Assembly: GCA_016650355.1 (NCBI GenBank)
Contig: JAENVX010000254.1
Coordinates: 1-9,546, forward strand
DNA from: Bacteroidia bacterium
GTDB lineage: Bacteria > Bacteroidota > Bacteroidia > Cytophagales > Cyclobacteriaceae
Direction: 5' to 3'
Length of the DNA: 9,546 nt
Positions 1 through 6,543 of this stretch are shown here, piece by piece. A program made the position numbers and the translations under genes. Below the pieces are notes generated by a model, which was not told the origin of the DNA, ran no database searches, and saw only the letters and a list, made by a program, of their open reading frames with translations. Each line of letters begins with the position of its first letter. Within the stretch, counting starts at the first letter, position 1.

Positions 1-22
1 CCTTAGGTTATAAATCTTAGCT

Positions 23-763
23 ATGCTTAAACTGGGTGTTCTTATAATAGGCTCATTTGCGGTATACCTAAATGGTTTTAGTCAGGGTGCAATTCCTGAA
101 GTGGTAAGATCTCAGGAAACATTGAGAGGATTATATAATGGGATTGGGGGCAGTGAAATATTGTATGGTATTGCACTACCACCAGCCGACCTTGTCGGAG
201 ATTCTTATTTGAACGCGAACTGGAAACGCTCATCGGTAATGTTATATCAGGATGAAAAGCTTCTGGAAGGTTATCTTACCCGGTATGATATTGGTGAAAA
301 CATGATTCAATTTAAGACGAAGAATGGCGCAAAAATTATCGATGGAGACAAGATAAAAAGCTTGGTTTGGATAGATACATTAAGTCAGGCAAGAAGCTAT
401 CTTATAAACGCCAAGGAATATAAGAATGAAGAAGATGTTCAGATGTCGGGTTTTTTTGAAGTTTTATCGGATGGCAGCCTACCGTTTTTTAAGAAAACAG
501 AAATATCCATTAAAAAGGCCAATTATGTGATGCAGTTTGATGTTGGTAATAAGGATGATGTAATTAAAAAAACGGTGCATTATTATTATGAGCAAGCCGG
601 TAGGGTATTTATTGTGCCATCGAATAAAAAAAAAATAATGCAGTTATTTAAAGGCAAGGAAGAGGAGATTAAGGATTTCGTAAAGACAAATTCATTGGAT
701 ATTTCCCAAGAGCATCACCTGAATTCAGTCTTTGAAAAGTATAACCTTCTTGCGAAGGAGTAA
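23..763 (+). CDS. Exported protein of unknown function, Bacteroidota-type
   Basis: A 246-aa protein with an N-terminal signal peptide (hydrophobic residues 4-18, probable cut after S20 before Q21). The mature protein is mixed alpha/beta. Residues about 58-118 contain NANWKRSSVMLY, EGYLTRYDIG and IKSLVW, a strand-rich segment that looks like a small beta domain. Residues 183-215 contain KTVHYYYEQAGRVFIVPSNK followed by a basic helix, and the C-terminus (211-243) is a charged helix with DFVKTNSLDI and VFEKYN. I recall similar exported proteins across Bacteroidota but know no function; no catalytic motif is visible. The start is fixed by an in-frame TAA at 11-13, four codons before the ATG. No Shine-Dalgarno sequence is seen. 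The gene converges on the DUF1080 gene, and its stop codon overlaps the T-tract of that gene's terminator. A run of ten A lies at codons 202-205. The gene is real with good confidence; its role is unknown. Confidence 0.85.
   Translation: MLKLGVLIIGSFAVYLNGFSQGAIPEVVRSQETLRGLYNGIGGSEILYGIALPPADLVGDSYLNANWKRSSVMLYQDEKLLEGYLTRYDIGENMIQFKTKNGAKIIDGDKIKSLVWIDTLSQARSYLINAKEYKNEEDVQMSGFFEVLSDGSLPFFKKTEISIKKANYVMQFDVGNKDDVIKKTVHYYYEQAGRVFIVPSNKKKIMQLFKGKEEEIKDFVKTNSLDISQEHHLNSVFEKYNLLAKE
626..635 (+). repeat. A10 homopolymer inside the first gene
   Basis: Ten consecutive A encode three lysines and the first base of the following isoleucine codon (residues 202-205) near the C-terminus of the exported protein. 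Runs of this length are prone to replication or transcription slippage. A one-base slip would change or remove roughly the last 40 residues. Confidence 0.9.
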
Positions 764-788
764 AAAAAGGATGTAAATTTTACATCCT
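762..788 (-). terminator. Intrinsic terminator for the DUF1080 gene, shared by convergent genes
   Basis: A perfect inverted repeat, AGGATGTAA at 768-776 pairing with TTACATCCT at 780-788, leaves a 3-base loop. On the minus strand the hairpin is followed directly by a T-run (A762-A768 on the plus strand), the layout of a rho-independent terminator about 29 bases after the DUF1080 stop codon. On the plus strand the hairpin is followed only by a weak pyrimidine tail (TCTCTTAT), so termination of the first gene would be less efficient. The T-run overlaps the stop codon of the plus-strand gene. Confidence 0.8.
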
Positions 789-816
789 CTCTTATACTAT
801 ATTCTGTTGACGTTAA

Positions 817-1560
817 TCAAAGTTCTCTTATCCAAATATTCCGGAAACTCACCGGATTGCCATGATCTTGTAATTTTAAAGATGCCTTTCCATGTGATTG
901 ATAAACAGGTAAGCCCTTATATTCTGTTGGTCCAAAGATGGCCGTACCATTTTGAATGAGTACTCCGTTATGCAGCACCGTAATTTTTGCTGGTGCGCTT
1001 ACTCTTCCATTCTCGCTAAACACCGGGGCATTGTACACCACATCGTATACTTGCCACTCACCAGGCTTGCGGGTGGCATTTACCAACGGAATAGACTGTT
1101 TATAAATTGAACCCGCTTGTCCATTGGAATAAGTAACACTTTCATAGCTATCTAACACCTGGAGTTCATAGCGCTCTTGAAGAAAAATGCCACTATTGCC
1201 ACGACCCTGACCTTCTCCAACAATTACATCAGGTGCTCGCCACTCAATGTGCAGTTGGATATCACCAAATTGTTTTTTGGTTTTAATGTCGCCTAATCCT
1301 TTTGTTACTGTCAGAGCACCATCCTTTACATCCCATTTGGCGGCAGAGCCGTCCAATGCAGAGAAATTTGATAAATCTTTGCCATCAAAAATAATTATGG
1401 CATCGGAAGGTGCTTCACCAGGATTTTTTCCTGGGGTTACTTTAACAGGTTTCAGATCCCATATTTCAGAAACGGTTGGATCAAGAGATTCCCGAGGTTT
1501 ACTTTGGGAGAAAGCAGGGACTATTGCCAACAAAATGAGAAAGAAAAATAGGTTACGCAT
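817..1560 (-). CDS. Secreted DUF1080 protein (3-keto-disaccharide hydrolase-like)
   Basis: A 247-aa protein with a signal peptide (hydrophobic residues 4-16, likely cut near S18/Q19), then a linker with the pattern EIWDLKPVKVTPG and a single DUF1080 domain (PF06439) from about residue 54 to the end. Family hallmarks in order: IIFDGKDLSNF (56-66), WDVKDGALTV (76-85), FGDIQLHIEWR (98-108), GNSGIFLQERYELQVLD (121-137), GSIYKQ (150-155), GEWQVYDVVYNAP (167-179), LKLQDHG (228-234) and the closing FRNIWIREL. The domain is a concanavalin-like beta-sandwich; characterised members hydrolyse 3-keto-disaccharides, and many others are untested. The length is normal for a single-domain member, so the gene looks intact. 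It is probably its own transcription unit: 130 bases separate it from the gene upstream, and a strong terminator follows it. The family call is firm; the substrate is unknown. Confidence 0.93.
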   Translation of the reverse strand: MRNLFFFLILLAIVPAFSQSKPRESLDPTVSEIWDLKPVKVTPGKNPGEAPSDAIIIFDGKDLSNFSALDGSAAKWDVKDGALTVTKGLGDIKTKKQFGDIQLHIEWRAPDVIVGEGQGRGNSGIFLQERYELQVLDSYESVTYSNGQAGSIYKQSIPLVNATRKPGEWQVYDVVYNAPVFSENGRVSAPAKITVLHNGVLIQNGTAIFGPTEYKGLPVYQSHGKASLKLQDHGNPVSFRNIWIREL

Positions 1561-1690
1561 AGCTTAATATATTTAGTGACGGTTAAAAGTAAACAAATTG
1601 TACTCAGAAGTAAATAGATAAATACATGTGCGGTAGTACAAGATTCAAGCCAAAGAAGATATTTCTATAGTACCCAGATTGAAGTTGGAT
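1561..1690 (-). promoter_or_regulatory. Probable promoter region of the DUF1080 gene
   Basis: This 130-base AT-rich gap between the end of the five-gene run and the DUF1080 start is the longest break on this strand after the run ends, so a promoter is expected here. The minus strand holds TACAATTTG at 1602-1594, close to the Bacteroidota -7 element TAnnTTTG but with one extra spacer base and no matching TTG at the -33 position. I saw no strong terminator hairpin after the DUF2520 gene. The assignment rests mainly on position. Confidence 0.3.
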
Positions 1691-2479
1691 TTATTCGGGT
1701 TGATACTTATCCAATATTTGCTGACTAACCATCTTATAGATTTCCACTAACTGGGGATCTTCTTTAATAAACTCCAAGTGCCTGTCCAATATTTCAAGAT
1801 CACCTCGGCTTGCCGGTCCAGTCTGCCCAAGTTCAGGCCCCACAGCCAAACTTTTATTAATAGTTTCCAAAATCACAGGTTTCAGTAAGTCAAAATCCAG
1901 ACTATTTTGTTCAAGTATTTTTTTTGAAAGTGCTAGCATGTGGTTAGTAAAATTGGAAGCAAACACCGCGGCTACATGCAAAGCCTTTCGTTCTTCAGAG
2001 CTAATCTTCCGCACTTTATCGCTGATTGCTTTTGCAATTAACTGAAGCATCGCATCAGTTTCACTGTTGTTGCTTTCGAAAAAAATCGGAGTCAATTTAA
2101 AATCAACCTTCTTAGTTTTGGTGAAAGTTTGCAAGGGATACAGGACTCCTGTATTGCTGGTAGCTGCAAATTGCAAAATGCTTAATGGTTGACTTCCTGA
2201 CGTGTGAATAAGAAAAGCATCTTCAGGCAAAATAATTTCCTGGGCTATTAATTCAATAGCATCATCGCTTACGGCAACAATAAAAATACGTGAATCACTT
2301 GTAGAGAAATCAAGTGTTGCTTTTACTTCAGCCTGGTACAACCGACTAGTGAGCTTAGCTGCATTGTTGGGGTTTCGACTGTGTACTTCCTTCACCACAA
2401 AACCTACATTGTCCAGTGCAGGCGCAAGGTGCCAGGCTAAATTACCTGAGCCTATGAATGAGACAAACATTGACGACAT
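1691..2479 (-). CDS. Rossmann-fold/DUF2520 dehydrogenase-like protein
   Basis: A 262-aa cytoplasmic protein with no signal peptide. Residues 5-130 form a Rossmann-like nucleotide-binding domain: FVSFIGSGNLAWHLAPAL with the GxGN loop at residues 10-13, VAVSDDAI at 68-75, HTSGS at 92-96 and YPLQTF at 114-119. Residues about 131-258 match the all-helical DUF2520 domain: RKALHVAAVFASNFTNHM (164-181) and TGPASRGD (220-227), the most conserved signatures of this family. The build resembles NADP-dependent pyrroline-5-carboxylate reductase and F420-dependent NADP oxidoreductase, so an NAD(P)-linked redox role is likely, but no reaction is known to me. An in-frame TAA lies six codons upstream; starts at M1 or M4 are both possible. 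It is the last gene of the five-gene run, 52 bases after the LRR gene, and the only product in it without an export signal. Confidence 0.92.
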   Translation of the reverse strand: MSSMFVSFIGSGNLAWHLAPALDNVGFVVKEVHSRNPNNAAKLTSRLYQAEVKATLDFSTSDSRIFIVAVSDDAIELIAQEIILPEDAFLIHTSGSQPLSILQFAATSNTGVLYPLQTFTKTKKVDFKLTPIFFESNNSETDAMLQLIAKAISDKVRKISSEERKALHVAAVFASNFTNHMLALSKKILEQNSLDFDLLKPVILETINKSLAVGPELGQTGPASRGDLEILDRHLEFIKEDPQLVEIYKMVSQQILDKYQPE

Positions 2480-2531
2480 TCCTAAAGTTACAACTTAATA
2501 GAATTGACAAAAACTGAAATTTTAGCAATAC

Positions 2532-5033
2532 TCAACGATAGTACACAACCTGGCAATCAGGATGAACTAATTTGAATTTTTCTATAGTGCGATTGGAAAT
2601 TTTTGTGTTATAGCAGGTTAACGTTTTGAGTGGAAGATTATCTAATGGATCAAGTTTTCTTACACTAGTATTTGAGCAGTCAAGAATTTCCAGATATGCT
2701 AGCTTTTCAAGATAGTCCAATCGCTTTACTTGAGTTCCGGCACAGTTGAGCTTTTTGAGCTGGAGCAAATTCCGAATCACTTTAAGGTCTTCTAATGGCG
2801 TATTGGAAATATCAAGGTCTTCCAGGTCTGTAAGCAAACCAAGCGATCCAATTTCCTGAAGTGGGCCATTGGTGGCATGCAATGATGTTAAAGATTTGAT
2901 ATTTTCAAGAGGAGGAATCGAGGTAATAGCAGTGCCTGAAAAATGTAACTCATTTAGTTGAACAAACTCACTCAACGCATTTAAGTCATTAACGGGGGCA
3001 TCATTAATATGTAACCTTTCCTGTTCAACAAGCTGGTGAATATTCTCTCTGGTAAAACTAGTTTGGATTTTCATCTGAGCCTTGAAAACATCTTTCCAGT
3101 TTTCTGACAAATTATTCCACCATCGATCCAGGTGAATTGTCTTATAGATTATTAGACATTTAGGATTCTTCTTCAAAAATTCATGAACAATGATATCATG
3201 AGCCGTAGTATTATCCGCATAAAATAATTCAAGAGCTGGAAAAGTGTACCGATCGATGTCTTCAATTTTGCTTTTATCTGCCCGCAGTATTTTGAGTTTA
3301 TTGAATTGCTGAAGAATTGAAATGTCCTTTACGTTTGTCTCGCTAATGTCGAGGTATTGGATTTCTGTATGTGCTTGAAGGGGAGATAAATCAGTAATAG
3401 TCGTTTGATTGGCAATGATTATTTGTAACTTTTGAAGTTTACGAAGTGGCTCAAGGTTATTTATTTGCATACCACCAATGATATTAATTGAATCCAGATG
3501 CGGAATTTTAGCTAACTCTTCCTTTGAGGGAGTAATTCTAATGTTTGAAGCCCTACTAAACACTCCTTGCCATTCAGGAGAGAGAGCATCCCACCATTTT
3601 TTTAATTCTTCCGAATCAAAAATGACTTGAACGCTTGGATTGACAGAGATAAAATTATTTGCTGCTTCCCTGTTGATTGCCGTATAATCAACATAAACCT
3701 TTTCGAGACGCTTTAATTTCTGCAAAGGAACAAGATCTTTTACCGCTGAGTAGTTAGCGCGAAGCACGATCAGACTTTCAAGATTTGTAAGAATATCGAG
3801 GTTGCTAACCAGCGTGCTATCAATATCAAGTTCTTCCAAATTTTTAAGATTCTTTAATTCGCTTAAATCACGAATGGGAGTGCCTGAAAGATCTAACTCC
3901 CTTAGTTTCACTAGTCCTTGAATGGGGATGAGGGAATAGATTTTAGTGTTAGTAAGATCAACAGTTTCCAATTTGGTAAGGAACGAGAGAGCTGAAAAAT
4001 CAGTTACCGCAATCCCATTCATATCGAGGGCTTGAAGCTCTGGCATTTTTTCAAGAACTGAAATATTGGTTACCAACGTATGGCTAATATTTAAATTCAG
4101 CAACTTGTTTGAATATTTTAATGGAGATAGGTCAGCTATAGTGGTATGTGATAAATCGAGCGTAGTTAATTCAGTAAGATTGCGAATGGGGGTGAGGTCG
4201 CCAATTTGGGTGCCTGAAACAATAAGGGAGGTAAGATTCAGAAGCCTTCCAAGGGGTTCAATGTTTTGGATGTAAGTATTTTCGCTCAAATCAAGTTCTG
4301 TTACAGTGGTGATTGCCTTTAGATCATTGATTTGTAGGCTATCAATAAGATCACCATCAGGTATTTCCTTTTTAAGAATTAATTTCCACTCTAGTGAAAG
4401 ATCTTTCCACCAGCTAGCTAATGCTTCTGCCTCATTAAACTCATTCGTGTAAATGCTTACTATTTTAAGATCCTGAGTATCGGTATTGTAGTTTACTTCT
4501 ATAAACCGGGGAATTGTATTTGTAATAATTTTGCCATCGGACGTAGTTCCGGTGAGCACGCGCCTGGTTGAAGCCCTATAGAACAATTCACCATTTGGCA
4601 AGGTGCTGCTCTTTATCTCCTCAACAATAAACTCAAACGTTACATCCTTAAAGAAGAAATCAACGTCTTTCAGATAGGGCACAATGTCTTTGTTAGTAAC
4701 CACTAACCTTGCTTCAACCAAGTCATCTTCAATTTGAACTTTGTTATCTCTGAAGATTTTGGAATAACTTTCTGTAATCAGCACTTCCTTGTCTCGAACG
4801 GATGTATTGCTACTTCCTAGTGTATTTAATAAATACTGAAGAAAGGTAATGATATCCTGGACGCGCTTTTCATCTTCGGCTATGTCTATAGGTTTAGCCT
4901 TCGGGGCTTCTTCTTTTTTAACGGACTTAGTTACTGCTTTTTTTTTGGTCTGAGCCGAGATAGGAACCGACAATGTGATAAGTAAGATAAGGCAGATGAT
5001 CCAATGGATGCATTGTTGAGTTCTATACTTCAT
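2532..5033 (-). CDS. Exported leucine-rich-repeat protein with three WW-capped LRR modules
   Basis: An 833-aa protein. Residues 1-27 are a signal peptide (hydrophobic 11-25, cut before Q28), followed by a Lys-rich linker (30-47). Residues about 55-200 form an alpha/beta domain with LKDVDFFFKDVTFEF (121-135) and RFIEVNY (176-182), similar to the 194-aa protein two genes upstream. From residue 208 on there are three units. Each opens with WWxxLSx[EN]W (208, 480, 638) and continues with LRRs of about 22 residues of internalin/SDS22-like type, for example LTTLDLSHTTIADLSPL (289-305). Each closes with F-x4-P-x3-hydrophobic strand (461-472, 619-630, 820-831). LRR arcs usually bind proteins, so a binding or scaffold role in the periplasm or at the surface is inferred. 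The chain ends at YYR, with no type IX secretion C-terminal domain, no LPXTG motif and no transmembrane anchor. A run of nine A lies just after the signal peptide. The gene is intact; its ligand is unknown. Confidence 0.92.
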   Translation of the reverse strand: MKYRTQQCIHWIICLILLITLSVPISAQTKKKAVTKSVKKEEAPKAKPIDIAEDEKRVQDIITFLQYLLNTLGSSNTSVRDKEVLITESYSKIFRDNKVQIEDDLVEARLVVTNKDIVPYLKDVDFFFKDVTFEFIVEEIKSSTLPNGELFYRASTRRVLTGTTSDGKIITNTIPRFIEVNYNTDTQDLKIVSIYTNEFNEAEALASWWKDLSLEWKLILKKEIPDGDLIDSLQINDLKAITTVTELDLSENTYIQNIEPLGRLLNLTSLIVSGTQIGDLTPIRNLTELTTLDLSHTTIADLSPLKYSNKLLNLNISHTLVTNISVLEKMPELQALDMNGIAVTDFSALSFLTKLETVDLTNTKIYSLIPIQGLVKLRELDLSGTPIRDLSELKNLKNLEELDIDSTLVSNLDILTNLESLIVLRANYSAVKDLVPLQKLKRLEKVYVDYTAINREAANNFISVNPSVQVIFDSEELKKWWDALSPEWQGVFSRASNIRITPSKEELAKIPHLDSINIIGGMQINNLEPLRKLQKLQIIIANQTTITDLSPLQAHTEIQYLDISETNVKDISILQQFNKLKILRADKSKIEDIDRYTFPALELFYADNTTAHDIIVHEFLKKNPKCLIIYKTIHLDRWWNNLSENWKDVFKAQMKIQTSFTRENIHQLVEQERLHINDAPVNDLNALSEFVQLNELHFSGTAITSIPPLENIKSLTSLHATNGPLQEIGSLGLLTDLEDLDISNTPLEDLKVIRNLLQLKKLNCAGTQVKRLDYLEKLAYLEILDCSNTSVRKLDPLDNLPLKTLTCYNTKISNRTIEKFKLVHPDCQVVYYR
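2535..4412 (-). repeat. Three-fold protein-level module repeat in the LRR gene
   Basis: The units begin at 4412, 3596 and 3122 (reading the minus strand), encoding residues 208-479, 480-637 and 638-833. Shared opening: WWKDLSLEW, WWDALSPEW, WWNNLSENW. Shared closing: FISVNPSVQVIF, FLKKNPKCLIIY, FKLVHPDCQVVY. The first unit holds about nine to ten LRRs, and the second and third hold fewer. The copies are diverged at DNA level, so the duplication is old rather than a recent tandem amplification. Confidence 0.85.
4938..4946 (-). repeat. A9 tract just after the LRR protein signal peptide
   Basis: Nine consecutive A on the coding strand encode K30-K31-K32, three codons into the predicted mature LRR protein. 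A one-base slip would frameshift nearly the whole protein. Lys-rich stretches encoded in AT-rich genomes often contain such tracts by chance. Confidence 0.85.
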
Positions 5034-5071
5034 ATCAATCGCTACGCTGCCTTTTTTATTTGCAAACTAAA

Positions 5072-5893
5072 TTATTGATAGAGATATGCTAACAAGAGTT
5101 TCTTGTCAGCATCGCTACTAAGTTTTACAAGATTAGAAATCAGCCAGCCCGTGTTGTAGCCGGGTCTGATGAATTGGGAAAGTTCGAAGTACCATCCATC
5201 TAGCTGAAAAAAATGAAACTTTACAGCTTCCACCGATTTGAATTTGAGGTTTCCCTTTTTAACCTCATATAAGAAAACCGAAAGATGATCGGGCGTAAAA
5301 CGTTTTGCGGTAAACTGACTAATGCTATCGCTTCGTTCAAACGCTTTTCGCAAATTCATGAAATCAAGTTCATGACTGAGTGGATGGAGAAAACGACCTA
5401 CTTTAGTTGTGTCACGTTTAAAGTAGGGATCAAATGTATCTGCATGAACTTTGCTAATCACCCACTTGTACCCAAGATGATCTTTTTCAAGCTCCATATA
5501 TAAGGTTATGCGTTGACTTACCCCATTCATTGTAAAAATGGCGTTCACTTCAGAAAACCAATTTCCTCCATGGAAATTTAGAATTGATGACTCGCCTTTT
5601 TCAAGAACATCTTTTACGAATTCGGTTTTCAGCGCTGGACTTATTCCTTTATTGCCCTCATCAAACAATATTCCGAGGTAATTTTTTCTCAGCCTGGTAC
5701 TTTGGTATTGCCTGTCAGCAGGGTAATACCGATTTCCCTTTTCATCCTCTTCGCCATTAAATCTTCTGAAGAACTGATTGACTTGTTTTGATTGAGCATA
5801 TAGTTTACTCTCGTCATCAAGGTCACCTACTATCTGCGCAACAAGCGGAGAGGTCATTACCAGAAGGGCTATTGCAAAAAGATATCGCAGCAC
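5072..5893 (-). CDS. Exported Bacteroidota protein of unknown function with GTG start
   Basis: A 273-aa protein with a clear signal peptide (residues 4-19, cut before Q20 or I21). The start is GTG at 5891-5893: an in-frame TAG lies three codons upstream, and the GTG gives a complete signal peptide. Conserved-looking blocks are QVNQFFRRFNGEED (37-50), LRKNYLGILFD (68-78), LNFHGGNWFSEVNAIF (105-120), GYKWVISKV (141-149), FLHPLSHELDFMNL (168-181), LSVFLYEVKKGNLKFKSV (204-221), VKFHFFQLDGWYFELSQF (224-241) and GYNTGWLISNL (245-255). I recall a similar family in Bacteroidota but no function for it. The two aromatic beta-rich halves, each ending in a W-containing strand (YKWVI, GWYFEL), may be two related folds, perhaps NTF2-like; this is only a guess. 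The gene lies 10 bases after its upstream neighbour and 38 bases before the LRR gene, so co-transcription is likely. Confidence 0.87.
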   Translation of the reverse strand: MLRYLFAIALLVMTSPLVAQIVGDLDDESKLYAQSKQVNQFFRRFNGEEDEKGNRYYPADRQYQSTRLRKNYLGILFDEGNKGISPALKTEFVKDVLEKGESSILNFHGGNWFSEVNAIFTMNGVSQRITLYMELEKDHLGYKWVISKVHADTFDPYFKRDTTKVGRFLHPLSHELDFMNLRKAFERSDSISQFTAKRFTPDHLSVFLYEVKKGNLKFKSVEAVKFHFFQLDGWYFELSQFIRPGYNTGWLISNLVKLSSDADKKLLLAYLYQ

Positions 5894-5903
5894 AAAAAGC
5901 TAA

Positions 5904-6488
5904 TTACTTGCTGGTTTCCGTTACGCGGATATCGCCTAACAACACATCCCAAAATTCAATGATTCTACCTGAGACCTGTGTTTTCTTGCGTTCCACATAA
6001 ATGGTGATATCTTTTTTGGTAGTGTCTTTATATTTCAAACCATCGTCTGATACACCTTCAAATCGTTGATAGATGGTGACTACTCCTACATATCGACCAT
6101 CGGGTTGTCTCTCCAGGTCACTGATGTAATGAATGTCGTACCACTGAATGGTTACGCGATCGTAATTAAGTGCTATCAAATGCTCAAAGTATTTACGCAC
6201 TTTATAATATTTAACCTCTTTGGAATTCAGCGAAGAAACACCCATTTCACTGTCAGGCGCGAAAAGTTCTTCAGCTCTGTCCATCACACGAGTAGCCTCA
6301 GAGAAAGCTGTCTTCTTGTTACCAATAATACTGATGTACTTACTTAGGTCCCTGACTTTCTCCAAAGCAAGTGAATCGATTGCTTGCTTTCTTTTAGGAC
6401 TAATGTCACCTGTCTGAGCCAGGATAACGCTGGTAGTTGCCAGGCTGAAGATTAATAAAAGGCTGAATTTATAAGGGTTGTTAAACAT
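5904..6488 (-). CDS. Exported protein sharing the LRR protein's N-terminal domain
   Basis: A 194-aa protein with a signal peptide (hydrophobic residues 9-23, cut after A24 before Q25). The mature part, about residues 41-190, aligns by eye with residues 55-200 of the LRR protein: EKVRDLSKYI against EKRVQDIITFL, YFEHLIALNYDRVTIQW (100-116) against YLKDVDFFFKDVTFEF, RQPDGRYVGVVTIYQRFEG (127-145) against TLPNGELFYRASTRRVLTG, and KKDITIYVE (158-166) against IPRFIEVNY. The predicted pattern is an N-terminal helix pair followed by a curved sheet, which could be NTF2/SnoaL-like, but I see no catalytic residues. It appears to be the free-standing form of that domain. It is the second gene of the run, 55 bases after the lipoprotein gene and 10 bases before the 273-aa gene. 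Function unknown. Confidence 0.87.
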   Translation of the reverse strand: MFNNPYKFSLLLIFSLATTSVILAQTGDISPKRKQAIDSLALEKVRDLSKYISIIGNKKTAFSEATRVMDRAEELFAPDSEMGVSSLNSKEVKYYKVRKYFEHLIALNYDRVTIQWYDIHYISDLERQPDGRYVGVVTIYQRFEGVSDDGLKYKDTTKKDITIYVERKKTQVSGRIIEFWDVLLGDIRVTETSK

Positions 6489-6543
6489 ATAAATGGTATT
6501 TAAAGATGAATCAAAAAACTAAAACTTCAACCGTAACGAAAGA

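Noticed and set aside
1247..1567. Open frame of about 106 codons on the plus strand
   Set aside because: It lies antisense to the DUF1080 gene, and its translation shows no domain or signal. The minus-strand protein matches a known family end to end.
1594..1602. TACAATTTG on the minus strand as a Bacteroidota -7 promoter element
   Set aside because: Spacer is one base too long and no TTG sits at the expected -33 distance, so it is too weak to call as a site by itself.
2532..5033. Type IX secretion or sortase-type surface anchoring of the LRR protein
   Set aside because: The C-terminus closes with an LRR-type strand (QVVYYR) and has no type IX sorting domain, LPXTG motif or transmembrane tail.
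6066..6417. Two overlapping plus-strand frames opposite the 194-aa protein
   Set aside because: Their translations look like random antisense reading, while the minus-strand frame has a signal peptide and a domain shared with the LRR protein.
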